From NCBI GenBank assembly GCA_040385875.1, contig JAZKGO010000040.1:62001-126000 (forward strand): a stretch of 64,000 bases of DNA, given 5' to 3'. The notes beneath the pieces were generated by a model. The model was not told the origin of the DNA. It saw nothing but the letters and a program-made list of their open reading frames with translations, and ran no database searches. This DNA comes from JANMZR01 sp040385875. Lineage in GTDB: Bacteria; Bacteroidota; Bacteroidia; Cytophagales; Spirosomataceae. This document shows, piece by piece, positions 43,296 to 52,579 of the stretch. Made by a program: the position numbers and the translations under genes. The first letter of the stretch is position 1, and each line of letters begins with the position of its first letter.

Positions 43296-44984
43296 TCAAT
43301 AATTTTCAATCTTTACTTTTTGATCTGAAATATACCATTGCAACTGGTCTTTTTCATCAATAATTGCCATTCCAAATTGGTATTCACCTTTTTGAATGGC
43401 TATATCAAAATAAGTTTTATCGATTACATAATATGAATTACCCCCAAATAATTTCAAGTTAGAAAGCATTTCACTACAGCTAGGATTGATTGGATTCATC
43501 ACCCCAAAATAATATATGTTTGCAGTAGATTTGATAAAACCAAATTGAGATTTTATTCTTGAATTTTCAAGTTTGTTTCGAGCAGCTTCAAAACCAATTT
43601 GATGCTCCCCTGAAGCCGTTAATTTATATTTAAAATTACCCTTTTTTAAGTCCTCCTCTTTGGGCATTTCAAGCAACCTATTTTCTTGTATTATTGGCTT
43701 ATAAATGCCTTTATCATAAAACTTATTCGAAAGTACTTCAAACTTTTTATACATTGGATAGCTCACCTGAGTCAATAAAAATGACCACTTTTGATTATTG
43801 TGGAAATTGATCATGTCCGCTTTGAGGTTCGAATGAAATACTTGAATAGTTGGCAGCATGATTCTAAAATTTTTCAAATAATTTGTAGAGCTATAAACCA
43901 TCAATCCCATCAAAAATAAGGCTTTCAAATACTTGTTTTTGAATTGAATCAAAACAAAAATAGTGGCAAAAACAATTAATAATACTGAATAATTAAAATA
44001 CCAATTGGGTATATCAATATTGCTACTCCCTCGGTAGACCGCCACAGAAAGGGCAGTGCCAATAATCCAAATCAACACAGACGATGAAAAAACCCAGATT
44101 TGCGGATTGGAACCTGGCAGGTTTTTAAATATAATTTGATAGCTGTCAATCAGAAACTTAACTGTAAAAAACAAAACAATTGCCACTGCTGCTACTAATT
44201 CGATCGTCTTATGTCCAGTATAAAAAGCAGCACTCAAAAACTTAAAAAAGTAGGTAACCCTTTTTATTGAAAGCATCAATTGGGGAGCCATATCATCGGC
44301 AGTTGTAAAGTAAACTGCAATAAATACTACAAAAATAAGGGAGGCTATTTTGAGGTGTAAAGTTCTTTTTTGAAGAAATAGAAAATATAAAATAATCGGG
44401 AAGGAGAGTATTCCATTTCCATTTGAAAATACACTCATAATTGCAAAAATGAGCATCAAATAAAATGCCCTATTAGTAGCGAGAGTAAGGCAGTAAAAAG
44501 CTGAAATTGCCCACATATATACGGCCATATTGGGAAAACCGTAGGTGCAAACAATATTTTGATAGAACTGAAATTGGAAAAAAATGAGAGCAATCGGGAA
44601 TACCAAAAGCCGCAAAGACTTCTTTTGCCACAACAAATAAGCTATCACTAAAAAAGTCACTACATGGCTTAAATTGCCAATTATTACTAAATTTTTAAAA
44701 TTAACGGTTCCAAGCAAATGATAATGCCCAACAATGAATAGTCTGAAATAAGCTATCCGATGTTGTGCATGCTGTTGGAAAATTAGTCTTAATTTTTCGA
44801 AAATTGAGTCAGTGGCAATGTATTCATCCAGAAAGGTAAATCCCCAGAAAAAGTCATCAAAATAAGGAGCATTTGTAGAATATTGGATAAAAATAAAACA
44901 ATAAAAAGCCAACAACAAAAATGTACAACCTAAGCTAAAATAGTAGCAATATTTCAATAATTGTTCTTTTAGCTTCAAATTCAT
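43296..44984 (-). CDS. Polytopic membrane protein of unknown function
   Basis: A 562-aa protein whose first 390 or so residues hold about ten to twelve hydrophobic helices (first helix YFSLGCTFLLLAFYCFIFIQY). It ends in a polar domain of about 165 residues that is probably outside the inner membrane. An early acidic loop (NAPYFDDFFWGF, with Asp-Asp) resembles the first loop of GT-C membrane glycosyltransferases, but I cannot assign it to a known family. It converges with ispE, 15 bases away, and lies downstream of plsC on the same strand. Confidence 0.7.
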   Translation of the reverse strand: MNLKLKEQLLKYCYYFSLGCTFLLLAFYCFIFIQYSTNAPYFDDFFWGFTFLDEYIATDSIFEKLRLIFQQHAQHRIAYFRLFIVGHYHLLGTVNFKNLVIIGNLSHVVTFLVIAYLLWQKKSLRLLVFPIALIFFQFQFYQNIVCTYGFPNMAVYMWAISAFYCLTLATNRAFYLMLIFAIMSVFSNGNGILSFPIILYFLFLQKRTLHLKIASLIFVVFIAVYFTTADDMAPQLMLSIKRVTYFFKFLSAAFYTGHKTIELVAAVAIVLFFTVKFLIDSYQIIFKNLPGSNPQIWVFSSSVLIWIIGTALSVAVYRGSSNIDIPNWYFNYSVLLIVFATIFVLIQFKNKYLKALFLMGLMVYSSTNYLKNFRIMLPTIQVFHSNLKADMINFHNNQKWSFLLTQVSYPMYKKFEVLSNKFYDKGIYKPIIQENRLLEMPKEEDLKKGNFKYKLTASGEHQIGFEAARNKLENSRIKSQFGFIKSTANIYYFGVMNPINPSCSEMLSNLKLFGGNSYYVIDKTYFDIAIQKGEYQFGMAIIDEKDQLQWYISDQKVKIENY

Positions 44985-45010
44985 TTATTGTATTGCTTTA
45001 GCAATTAAAC

Positions 45011-45751
45011 CTACTTAGTTGTACTGTTTTCATCCCTGATTTGGCTCTCCAATAGAATAATGAGTTCCTCATTTGAATAAAGAGAAGGCTCCACCACAGG
45101 CAATGCCGTAAAGTTCACATTAGTAAAACTCACAAACGGGAAAAAGCCTTTGGGGTTTAATTTATTATTCCCCTTAATCGCAATTGGAACAATCACTGCA
45201 TTCTTGGTGTATTTCAACAATACTGCCAGGCCTCCAATTGCAAAAGGTTTTATTTGATCGGTTTTGGATCGTGTCCCTTCCGGAAATATTGAAGGACTAA
45301 AGCCTCTCTCAAGGGCCGTTTTGGCCATTCTTGCAATTTCGGGAATGGCCTGCCTGCTATCTTTTCTGTTGATGAGGGCTGCTCCGCTCAAGCGCAGATT
45401 CAATGAAATACTTGGGATGCCTTTTGAGAGCTCAATTTTTGAAACAAAAATCGGATTATACTTCCTCAAAAACCAAATAATGCCAATGATATCAAACATG
45501 CTTTGGTGGTTGGATACTAAAATTATTGGTCTATCTGATGGGATTTTCCCTTTTTGAGAAAATTTAATGTTGGCACCTGTGATTATTAAAAATTTTAACA
45601 GAAAAAAATTAAGCCAATGAACCGTAATTTGATGAGCTTTTGGCCCCCAAATATGAAAAGCTGCTAATTGAATTGGGTGAAAAATTAAAAGGAAAAAACC
45701 AAAAAATATAAAATAAATAGTACTCAAAAAATAATCTACAATTCTTTTCAT
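45011..45751 (-). CDS. plsC: 1-acyl-sn-glycerol-3-phosphate acyltransferase
   Basis: A membrane-bound acyltransferase of phospholipid synthesis (lysophosphatidate to phosphatidate), 246 aa. The two catalytic blocks are clear: NHQSMFD (H-X4-D) in VSNHQSMFDIIGI and FPEGTRSK. An N-terminal hydrophobic segment (YFLSTIYFIFFGFFLLIF) anchors it. The internal VPIAIKGNNKL block is also typical. It is divergent from pdeM and lies 26 bases before the membrane protein gene that follows it. Other lysophospholipid acyltransferase roles, such as ornithine lipid synthesis, cannot be excluded. Confidence 0.9.
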   Translation of the reverse strand: MKRIVDYFLSTIYFIFFGFFLLIFHPIQLAAFHIWGPKAHQITVHWLNFFLLKFLIITGANIKFSQKGKIPSDRPIILVSNHQSMFDIIGIIWFLRKYNPIFVSKIELSKGIPSISLNLRLSGAALINRKDSRQAIPEIARMAKTALERGFSPSIFPEGTRSKTDQIKPFAIGGLAVLLKYTKNAVIVPIAIKGNNKLNPKGFFPFVSFTNVNFTALPVVEPSLYSNEELIILLESQIRDENSTTK

Positions 45752-45838
45752 AAATGGACCTAAAATAAAATCAAATTTCGGAAAATTATTTTAATTATAC
45801 GCTTTTTAACTAAATTTGAACTCACTCCCTTTTTATCA

Positions 45839-46483
45839 TTGCTTTTGAAATTTACTTTTGCCGACGAACAGTTTTTGTTATTACCTGAAAAAGCCCTCTT
45901 TTGGGAAAATGAAAAGACACTGATTTTAGCCGATTTACACTTGGGCAAAGCCAGCCATTTCAGAAAACAGGGATTGGCTGTACCCACCCAAAGTATTCAA
46001 AAAGATTATAGTATTTTATCAAGCTTAATAACTGATTACCAACCTAATAGAATTCTCATTCTTGGCGACTTGTTTCATAGTACTTATAATACAGAATGGG
46101 AAATATTTGGTGACTTTCTTGAAAAAAATCAATCTGTTCGTTTCGAATTAGTGATGGGAAATCACGATATTTTGCCAGTCGAAAAATACAACTCTTTAGG
46201 TCTCATCATTATGGGCGAAATAATGGTTCACAAAAATTTAATCTTTAGCCATCATCCATTGCAATCAGTCCCAGAAAACTTTCTGAATTTTTCTGGTCAT
46301 ATTCACCCTGGTATCCGACTGGAAGGAACTGGGCGTCAGTCTATTACAATGCCCTGTTTTTATCATCTCGACTCTAATTTCATATTACCAGCTTTTGGGA
46401 GCCTTACTGGCTTAAAAGTTTTAGAAAAGCATAAAAATGCGGAAATTTTTGGCATTTCAGGCAGCAGAATATTTAAAATTTAA
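45839..46483 (+). CDS. pdeM: Ligase-associated DNA damage response endonuclease PdeM
   Basis: A calcineurin-like metallophosphoesterase of 214 aa. The metal motifs are DLHLGKASHFRK, LGDLFHS, MGNHD, SHHP and GHIHPG, and the combination of the LGKASHFRKQGL stretch with this short length fits PdeM. In the family's usual setting it accompanies a ligase, an exonuclease and an Lhr-type helicase in DNA repair; none of these is in this window. The frame starts with TTG (45839, or TTG at 45845); there is no ATG before the conserved region. It converges with the OafA-like acyltransferase gene. Confidence 0.85.
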   Translation: MLLKFTFADEQFLLLPEKALFWENEKTLILADLHLGKASHFRKQGLAVPTQSIQKDYSILSSLITDYQPNRILILGDLFHSTYNTEWEIFGDFLEKNQSVRFELVMGNHDILPVEKYNSLGLIIMGEIMVHKNLIFSHHPLQSVPENFLNFSGHIHPGIRLEGTGRQSITMPCFYHLDSNFILPAFGSLTGLKVLEKHKNAEIFGISGSRIFKI

Positions 46484-46495
46484 ATCATTAGGCCT

Positions 46496-47614
46496 TTAAT
46501 ATTTGTACTTATCCTTTAACTTATTGATAGGATTTTCAAAAACATACCAAGAAATCGTAGAAATGATCAAGACTATCGGAAATAAAATACACAATTTTAC
46601 GAAGATATTATCGCCAAACCCTAATGAGTAGTGGTTTAGTTTATTAAATATCTGCGGGATGATGTTTGAATTGTCTGAATAATAAAAATTATAAATGAAA
46701 TGATGGTAGATATAAATTCCGTATGAAATTTTACCTCCGAAAACAACGAATTTATTTTCAAAAATGGCCCTTTTTAAAATTGCAAATAGGCTTTTATCTT
46801 TTATTTTAACAAAACTGAAAATTAGAAATACAGATAATAATGATTCGAAAAATCTGAGTAATACAACGGAATAAAAATTATGCGGCTCACTGATTGATTT
46901 CATCTGAATGACCAGTAAACAATAGGATATTAAGCTTATCAATAGCCCGATTTTTATATATTTATTGGAAATCATTTCAGTGGCTTTACCATTAAAAAGA
47001 TAATAAGCAAGCAAACCTCCCAAGCCCAAGGCATCTAACGAGGTAGGCATCAGTACATATGGCTCAACCCAGGAATGGTGGTTGAAATAAAACCAATATC
47101 TCAATAAGACTGATGAGAGAATCAGTAAAATGAGTACTCTAGGAATATTGTTGAGTCTAATAAAAAATATAACAAATGGGAAAAATAAATAGAATTGCTC
47201 TTCGACTGCCAATGACCAAAAATGATCGAAAGAGCCCATCCAAGTATTGGTATAAGCAATATAATTATTTGTTTGATAGGTAATTAACCAAAAAATATGC
47301 TGTCTCAAAAAATCCTCATTTTGTATATAAAGCACCAAAAGCACTAGATAATAAAGCGGGAAAATGCGTAAAGTTCGCCGAATATAAAATAGCTTCAAGG
47401 ACCTGCTATGATCACGATTATTTAAATTATCTGCAGTTTTAGCTCTTAACAAAATCCCTGTTATTAAGAAACCAGACAGCACGAAAAACAAACTCACCCC
47501 AAAATAACTTGCTGGAAAGCCCATTTTACCGTTGGTCCAATGGTCAAGCAAAACAAGCACAACGGCAAAAAACCTCAATCCATCCAGCGATTTTACATAG
47601 TCTTTTTGCTCCAT
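46496..47614 (-). CDS. OafA/YrhL-type acyltransferase (acyltransferase family 3)
   Basis: A multi-helix membrane acyltransferase, 372 aa, that adds acyl (often acetyl) groups to surface glycans. The N-terminus has the family signature: SLDGLRFFAVVLVLLDHW, then FFVLSGFLITGILL, and FYIRRTLRIFPLYYLVLL with the conserved Arg pair. SLAVEEQFYLFFPFVIFF is the fourth landmark. There is no attached SGNH domain. It is the last gene of the leftward cluster containing UbiA-, HAD- and GT-C-type genes, so the acceptor is probably the glycan made by that cluster. Confidence 0.9.
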   Translation of the reverse strand: MEQKDYVKSLDGLRFFAVVLVLLDHWTNGKMGFPASYFGVSLFFVLSGFLITGILLRAKTADNLNNRDHSRSLKLFYIRRTLRIFPLYYLVLLVLYIQNEDFLRQHIFWLITYQTNNYIAYTNTWMGSFDHFWSLAVEEQFYLFFPFVIFFIRLNNIPRVLILLILSSVLLRYWFYFNHHSWVEPYVLMPTSLDALGLGGLLAYYLFNGKATEMISNKYIKIGLLISLISYCLLVIQMKSISEPHNFYSVVLLRFFESLLSVFLIFSFVKIKDKSLFAILKRAIFENKFVVFGGKISYGIYIYHHFIYNFYYSDNSNIIPQIFNKLNHYSLGFGDNIFVKLCILFPIVLIISTISWYVFENPINKLKDKYKY

Positions 47615-47669
47615 ATTTTGAATTCATGATCTCAAAATCAATTTTTTGAAACCCCTATACTGTAGAAAA

Positions 47670-48272
47670 TTAAAACATTTTAAAAAATGCGTAATCAGCC
47701 TCCTCTAGTAATTCCTTGTCGCCATTGCTATCACCATAAGCGTATAGCTCATAGCTTTTGCGAACGGGATATTGTTCTAAAAGCCGATTCACTTTCTCGG
47801 CACCATGGCAATTTTTTGAAGAAAACTTGCCTGTCAACTTACCATTGACAACCTCAGGAACAGTGGCAATTACCTGTTCAAATCCATGTTGTAAAGCCCA
47901 AGGTTCAATCCAATTTACTATAGATGCCGAAATAATTACCAAAGCATGGTGTTGGCCTTTATGCCAATTAATTTTTTCAATAGCTTCTTTATTAAGCAGT
48001 TGATTGATTTCAAATTGATATTTTTCTCCTAAATCTTTGAAATGATCAATAGGCATCCCTCGAAATAAGATAGAAAATAGGGTTTCTTTTGCCTGGTTAT
48101 TTGAAATATTTCCAAACATGTAATTGATAAAAGTGGGAATAAAAATGACCAAGCCAACCATCATTTTTGACCAACCTAACGCAAATATCATAAATTGAAA
48201 AAGGGTATCTTTGGTGGTGATAGTTCCATCAAAATCAAAGGCTGCTATTACCAAATGGGGTTTATTTTCCAT
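47670..48272 (-). CDS. HAD-IB family phosphatase
   Basis: A 200-aa haloacid-dehalogenase-type phosphatase. The nucleophile motif is AAFDFDGTITT with Asp13 and Asp15. VIISASIVNW carries motif II (Ser), the Lys of motif III is in GAEKVNRLLE, and motif IV is AYGDSNGDKELL. The alpha-helical cap (FGNISNNQAKETLFSILFRGMP) and the sequence match HAD-IB (SerB/PSP-like) enzymes. Its 5' end overlaps the preceding gene by 11 bases. Given the UbiA-type phosphoribosyltransferase nearby, it may remove the 5-phosphate from a polyprenyl-phosphoribose; this is inference. Confidence 0.85.
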   Translation of the reverse strand: MENKPHLVIAAFDFDGTITTKDTLFQFMIFALGWSKMMVGLVIFIPTFINYMFGNISNNQAKETLFSILFRGMPIDHFKDLGEKYQFEINQLLNKEAIEKINWHKGQHHALVIISASIVNWIEPWALQHGFEQVIATVPEVVNGKLTGKFSSKNCHGAEKVNRLLEQYPVRKSYELYAYGDSNGDKELLEEADYAFFKMF

Positions 48273-49824
48273 CAGATTTTGCTAGATATTTGTAAAAAAT
48301 GGATTGATCAGTAAGACCCATAAAATTTCTCACCAACACATTATTCGGGTTTTTCAAAGTACCCAAATTATTTTGAATCGTTAAGTTTTTGTCTTTTGCC
48401 ACCAAAAGTCTATCTCCAATATTTTTGATGATTGGGTTACCGTTGGTAGATAAAGTTTCTCCCAAATTCGTTTGACTTGCCGCTTCCAAGCTTGTGAAAT
48501 ACACCGATCTTATAAATTGCATATTATGACCCAGCCCAGCCACAATCAAATAGAGAATTACCAAATTTTTTCTGATTCCATTTTTCGCTTTCAATAAATA
48601 CTCACCGGCTAGTAGCATCAAAATAAACATAGCCGGGATAGATGCCCGTGCAGTCAAATCCAAACCAAAACCCAATTGAAAAAAGGGTAAAATCAATAAA
48701 ACAAATAAGATTAAATAAAATAATAGGTCCGTTTTGTATCTATCAAATAGTAGAATGGAGATGATGCCAATTGATAAAAATATAAAAATCAAATAGGTCT
48801 TTATTTCAGGCAAAACGATATTAAAAACATTGCCAGAGGAATTGGAAGCAAAATAGAAATAACAAATCGCCATTACTGAAAATGAGCCTCCAACGTTTTC
48901 AAAGCTAAGATATTTCCCAAATTTTTTAAAATCAATGTTATTTAATTTAGCCTTGGAGAAATCATTTTTGTACACAAAATAAGCAATGAATGAAAGGAAA
49001 CCAATAAAAGCAAATGGGCCATAGAAAAACAATATACTTGACAAGAAGAGTATATTTTTTGGATTCATTTGATTAATAATCAACAAAATAATGAGCCAAG
49101 GGACAATCGTTTGGTTGAATGTCCAATAGATTAATCCTGTATTGCCATCTGCGAAAAGAAGGTTCCCAGCCCATAAATAAGCATTACCCTTTAATATTTC
49201 TTTGATAGGAAAAGTATAGAATGTACCAATAAAATAGAGCGTGCCCCAAGCTATAAATAGCCAAAATATTTTAATCGAAAATCTGTTAAAATATTTACAT
49301 AAAAAATATAAAACAAGACTAATCCCAATCACCGTCCATAAATAAAGAATAAAGCTGCCAACTTTAATGCCCAAAATTTTGCCAGCAACTGCCGCTGGAA
49401 GCCAGTAACCCAAATAATAAACGAGGAAAGTTTGTTTGCCTTCCAAGGGATTTTCAGAAGCAAAGCCTTTGATCTGATATACAACCGGCCATTGATTATT
49501 GATTAAATCTTGAAAAACAGCCGATCGATAATGATGATCTTCATTTTGAAAACTATAGCCGCCTATTCCTGAAAAAAAGAGATAAACAATGAGTAAAAAT
49601 AGAATTAAATAAAGCAACTTTGATTGCTTTCTAATTTCGTCAATTATCTTATTATCAATCACATAGCTTCCAATCGAGCAATACAATGCATAAACAAAAA
49701 ATATTGAAATAGGTATTGAAATATACCAATGCAGCCAACCAATAAGAAAAATCAAATAAGGCAATCCCAAATAAAAATACGCAAGCCGGATCATGAACCT
49801 ATCCGTTATTTTCAGATTGTTCAT
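48262..49824 (-). CDS. Polytopic membrane protein in the UbiA/HAD cluster
   Basis: A 520-aa protein made up largely of about twelve hydrophobic helices (AYFYLGLPYLIFLIGWLHWY, LLYLILFLLIVYLFFSGIGGYS). An early polar loop contains QNEDHHYRSAVFQDLI, in which acidic and His residues sit where GT-C glycosyltransferases have their catalytic DD/DE. The ATG at 49824 is preferred; the frame extends to 49860. It lies between the UbiA-family gene and the HAD phosphatase, overlapping the latter. A polyprenyl-sugar transferase or flippase role fits the context but is not shown by a known motif. Confidence 0.65.
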   Translation of the reverse strand: MNNLKITDRFMIRLAYFYLGLPYLIFLIGWLHWYISIPISIFFVYALYCSIGSYVIDNKIIDEIRKQSKLLYLILFLLIVYLFFSGIGGYSFQNEDHHYRSAVFQDLINNQWPVVYQIKGFASENPLEGKQTFLVYYLGYWLPAAVAGKILGIKVGSFILYLWTVIGISLVLYFLCKYFNRFSIKIFWLFIAWGTLYFIGTFYTFPIKEILKGNAYLWAGNLLFADGNTGLIYWTFNQTIVPWLIILLIINQMNPKNILFLSSILFFYGPFAFIGFLSFIAYFVYKNDFSKAKLNNIDFKKFGKYLSFENVGGSFSVMAICYFYFASNSSGNVFNIVLPEIKTYLIFIFLSIGIISILLFDRYKTDLLFYLILFVLLILPFFQLGFGLDLTARASIPAMFILMLLAGEYLLKAKNGIRKNLVILYLIVAGLGHNMQFIRSVYFTSLEAASQTNLGETLSTNGNPIIKNIGDRLLVAKDKNLTIQNNLGTLKNPNNVLVRNFMGLTDQSIFYKYLAKSDGK

Positions 49825-49938
49825 AAAACTATTTACAAAATTGTTTGGCCAAAAAGGCAATCATTGACATTTCAATTTTTACTTGTCCCGAATTTTGGTT
49901 CTGTTTAGAAATATACATCCTGTTATGATTGATTTATC

Positions 49939-50820
49939 TCAATGAAAATAAAGAATAATCCCAAATGAAATGATCCAGCCAATCATAATCAATTGCAAAA
50001 AGCTATCTTTCAAAAACACTTTGGTCGGATTCCCACTTTGTTGCTTTACAAAAACCACTTGCAGGTACCTGAATACACCAATAATCACAAAAAACGAAGT
50101 TAAATAGATGTTTTTACCAGTTCGTAGAATTACTTCGTTCGAGGTGGTATACATTATATAAGCCACAATCACTATCGCAGAACTGATAATGATGGCTGCA
50201 TTCAAAAACTCCAAATTATACCCATCGATATTACTCCTATGTTTTACTCCCGTGGTGGTAGTGAGCAACAGGTCATCTCTACGTTTGGCAAAAGCTAAAA
50301 ATAGCGCCAAAAGGAATGTCATAATAATAATCCAATGCGACAAATAAATATCGGTGGCTGCACTGCCTAAAAATATACGAATCACAAAACCAAGTGAAAT
50401 AATGATTACATCCACCAAAGCGATTTTTTTCAACCAAACAGTATAAAGTATATTTTGAACCAAATAAAGCCATACACATAGCCAAACCCAAATACTGTTA
50501 AACATCCCATAAAAAATCAACCCGGAAAGTGTCAGAAGGACTAAAATGAGGTATTTAGCATAGTTTTGGGTGATAATTCCTGCAGCGATAGGTCTAAACT
50601 TTTTTTCAGGATGGTTGATATCCTCTTCAACATCACGTAAATCGTTGAACACATAAATGCTGCTAGCAATTAAAGAAAAGCCCAAAAAAGCCCAAGCTGA
50701 GTTTACAAAAAGAGTCGGATCGAAGATTTTACCATGAAAAAAAAGCGGCATAAAAATTGCCCCATTTTTCACCCATTGGTGCACTCTCATTAATGATAAA
50801 ATCGACTTTATTTTTGACAA
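49939..50820 (-). CDS. UbiA-family polyprenyl-phosphate phosphoribosyltransferase homologue
   Basis: A 293-aa prenyltransferase-fold membrane protein. Its first aspartate motif is Asn59-Asp60-X2-Asp63-X3-Asp67 (NDLRDVEEDINHPEKKFRPIAAG), and the second conserved block is LAFAKRRDDLL. Both are characteristic of the decaprenyl-phosphate phosphoribosyltransferase branch, which transfers phosphoribose from PRPP to a polyprenyl phosphate, rather than of ubiquinone or haem prenyltransferases. About nine helices are predicted. The HAD-IB phosphatase and membrane proteins next to it support a pathway to polyprenyl-phosphate ribose or a related pentose. Confidence 0.82.
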   Translation of the reverse strand: MSKIKSILSLMRVHQWVKNGAIFMPLFFHGKIFDPTLFVNSAWAFLGFSLIASSIYVFNDLRDVEEDINHPEKKFRPIAAGIITQNYAKYLILVLLTLSGLIFYGMFNSIWVWLCVWLYLVQNILYTVWLKKIALVDVIIISLGFVIRIFLGSAATDIYLSHWIIIMTFLLALFLAFAKRRDDLLLTTTTGVKHRSNIDGYNLEFLNAAIIISSAIVIVAYIMYTTSNEVILRTGKNIYLTSFFVIIGVFRYLQVVFVKQQSGNPTKVFLKDSFLQLIMIGWIISFGIILYFH

Positions 50821-50899
50821 CTTTCTAAAATTTTAATTTCATTATCTAATCCAAAAACACGCTTATTCGACAAAAGTAATGGATTTTGATCGAATGTAT

Positions 50900-52579
50900 T
50901 TACTTTTTGTTAAAGGCCACTACTTTCCATTCAGTTGACTTATAAATATTTTTTTGTGAATATAAGGAGGTATCAATCAGGCTTTTATCATTGATTTTAT
51001 AATCCTCAATCTTTTCATTTTGAGCCAGTAGAGCGAGAAAACTTTTCTCTTTTTTTATTCGATCAAATACCTCAGCATTCAAATAATAGCCCTCGTTGGC
51101 ATAATCGCCCAAAATATAATAGCCCTCAAATGAATGCACAGCCACATTTGGATGGGAAAAATCAGCTTTCAAAGTTTTATGTAACAATGCTGGGGGATAT
51201 TTTTCATAAAAGCCCACGAATAAATAATTAAAAACCAATTGAGAAGTAATTACAATTTTTTCGCTCGGCTTTTTACTTTGATTGGCTACTTTTATGGCTC
51301 CATCAAAATTTGTTACAAATTGGTCATAATTACGAAATCGGTAAAAATATTCTCCATAAAAAATAACTGACTGAATACAAAACAAGCCAATAAAAGCACA
51401 TAACAATTGCTTTTTAAATCGGGTATCCAATATATTTTCCATAAAAATGAAAACCCCAATCAGTGATAAAATAGGTACAACCGCCTGTAAATGAACCGAC
51501 CGATTCAAGTTCATTTCAAATAAAAGAAACGGAATTAAACAAGAAAGCGACCAAAAATACAGCACCTTAAATTGGTTATTCAATTGATTATAAGCTTGTT
51601 GTGCTAAATAAATTAATCCCAAAAGGCTAAAAACTAAGAAGAAATGAGGTGTGAAAAATTTGGTGGTATTAATAGCTCGATCAAACTCTTTAAAGCCAGA
51701 AAACACAAAAATGAAATTCTTTTTAATGAGAGCAAGATTCTTACCAAAACCTTTGTAAACCTCCTCTCGGTTCGAAAGCATTTTGGGGATTTCAAAAGGT
51801 AAATATTGTTCAATTGCCAACTCTGTTTTTAAAACATGATTTTTTAAAATGAACAAAATAAAGGGACATAGAATAAAAAAAAACAGTGCAATTGAGGCCG
51901 AAAATAAGAGTTTATGCCTCTTAATATCTTGCCAAAAATAAATAAAAATTAATCCCATAAAAGCAGGAATAATAAATAAGGCCGAGGCATAGGTATAGAT
52001 AATGAGCGCTAGCGATGGAAAACTGAAAATTAAAATCAACTTCTTACTAAAATTTAACTTTTCCTCTGATGAAATAGTAAGAAAGGTTTTAGTAAATAAA
52101 TACAATGAAAATATTACAAAAAAAGGAAGGATATTGTATTCCAAAGCCCATCTTGATATCATAAATAGGTAAGGATCAAATAGATACAATAAAGTAGCGG
52201 CTAAAACAAAGTAGTAATTCTTGAAAAGTAACTTCGCAAATAAATAGACTAAAGGAATGGTACCCAACCCTAAAAATGCTGAAAGCAATCGGATTGAATG
52301 TTGATTTAAATCAAAGAAATACAAAAAAGGAACAGATAAATAAGCGTAAAGGGTGTTTTGTCCACTGCCAAAAGAAAGGAAATAGGGTGGTAGCTGGATT
52401 CCCCAACGGTCGGCACCCGTTTTTAGAATAGAATAGGCTTCATAACCAATCGAGGCTTCGTCGGCATTGAGCCCCACAGGAATAAGACCCAATTTGAAAA
52501 TTCGCAGAAAAACCCCAATCGCCAAAAGGAAAAAGAAGGCTATTTTTATGGAATTGGTTGGTTTAATTGATGACATCAT
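50900..52579 (-). CDS. GT39-like (GT-C) membrane glycosyltransferase, copy 2
   Basis: A 559-aa integral membrane protein related to ArnT/PMT (GT39-like) enzymes, which use polyprenyl-phosphate sugars. The first periplasmic loop has the acidic catalytic motif GLNADEASIGYEAYSILKTG, and SIRLLSAFLGLGTIPLVYLF is also typical. About eleven helices precede a C-terminal soluble region. The chosen start (ATG ATG at 52579) overlaps the stop of its paralogue, ATGA style; the frame could extend to 52612. It belongs to the leftward glycan cluster. Confidence 0.85.
   Translation of the reverse strand: MMSSIKPTNSIKIAFFFLLAIGVFLRIFKLGLIPVGLNADEASIGYEAYSILKTGADRWGIQLPPYFLSFGSGQNTLYAYLSVPFLYFFDLNQHSIRLLSAFLGLGTIPLVYLFAKLLFKNYYFVLAATLLYLFDPYLFMISRWALEYNILPFFVIFSLYLFTKTFLTISSEEKLNFSKKLILIFSFPSLALIIYTYASALFIIPAFMGLIFIYFWQDIKRHKLLFSASIALFFFILCPFILFILKNHVLKTELAIEQYLPFEIPKMLSNREEVYKGFGKNLALIKKNFIFVFSGFKEFDRAINTTKFFTPHFFLVFSLLGLIYLAQQAYNQLNNQFKVLYFWSLSCLIPFLLFEMNLNRSVHLQAVVPILSLIGVFIFMENILDTRFKKQLLCAFIGLFCIQSVIFYGEYFYRFRNYDQFVTNFDGAIKVANQSKKPSEKIVITSQLVFNYLFVGFYEKYPPALLHKTLKADFSHPNVAVHSFEGYYILGDYANEGYYLNAEVFDRIKKEKSFLALLAQNEKIEDYKINDKSLIDTSLYSQKNIYKSTEWKVVAFNKK

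Noticed and set aside
45760..45987. 75-codon reverse frame between plsC and pdeM.
   Set aside because: Antisense to the start of pdeM, with no motif; rejected as a shadow.
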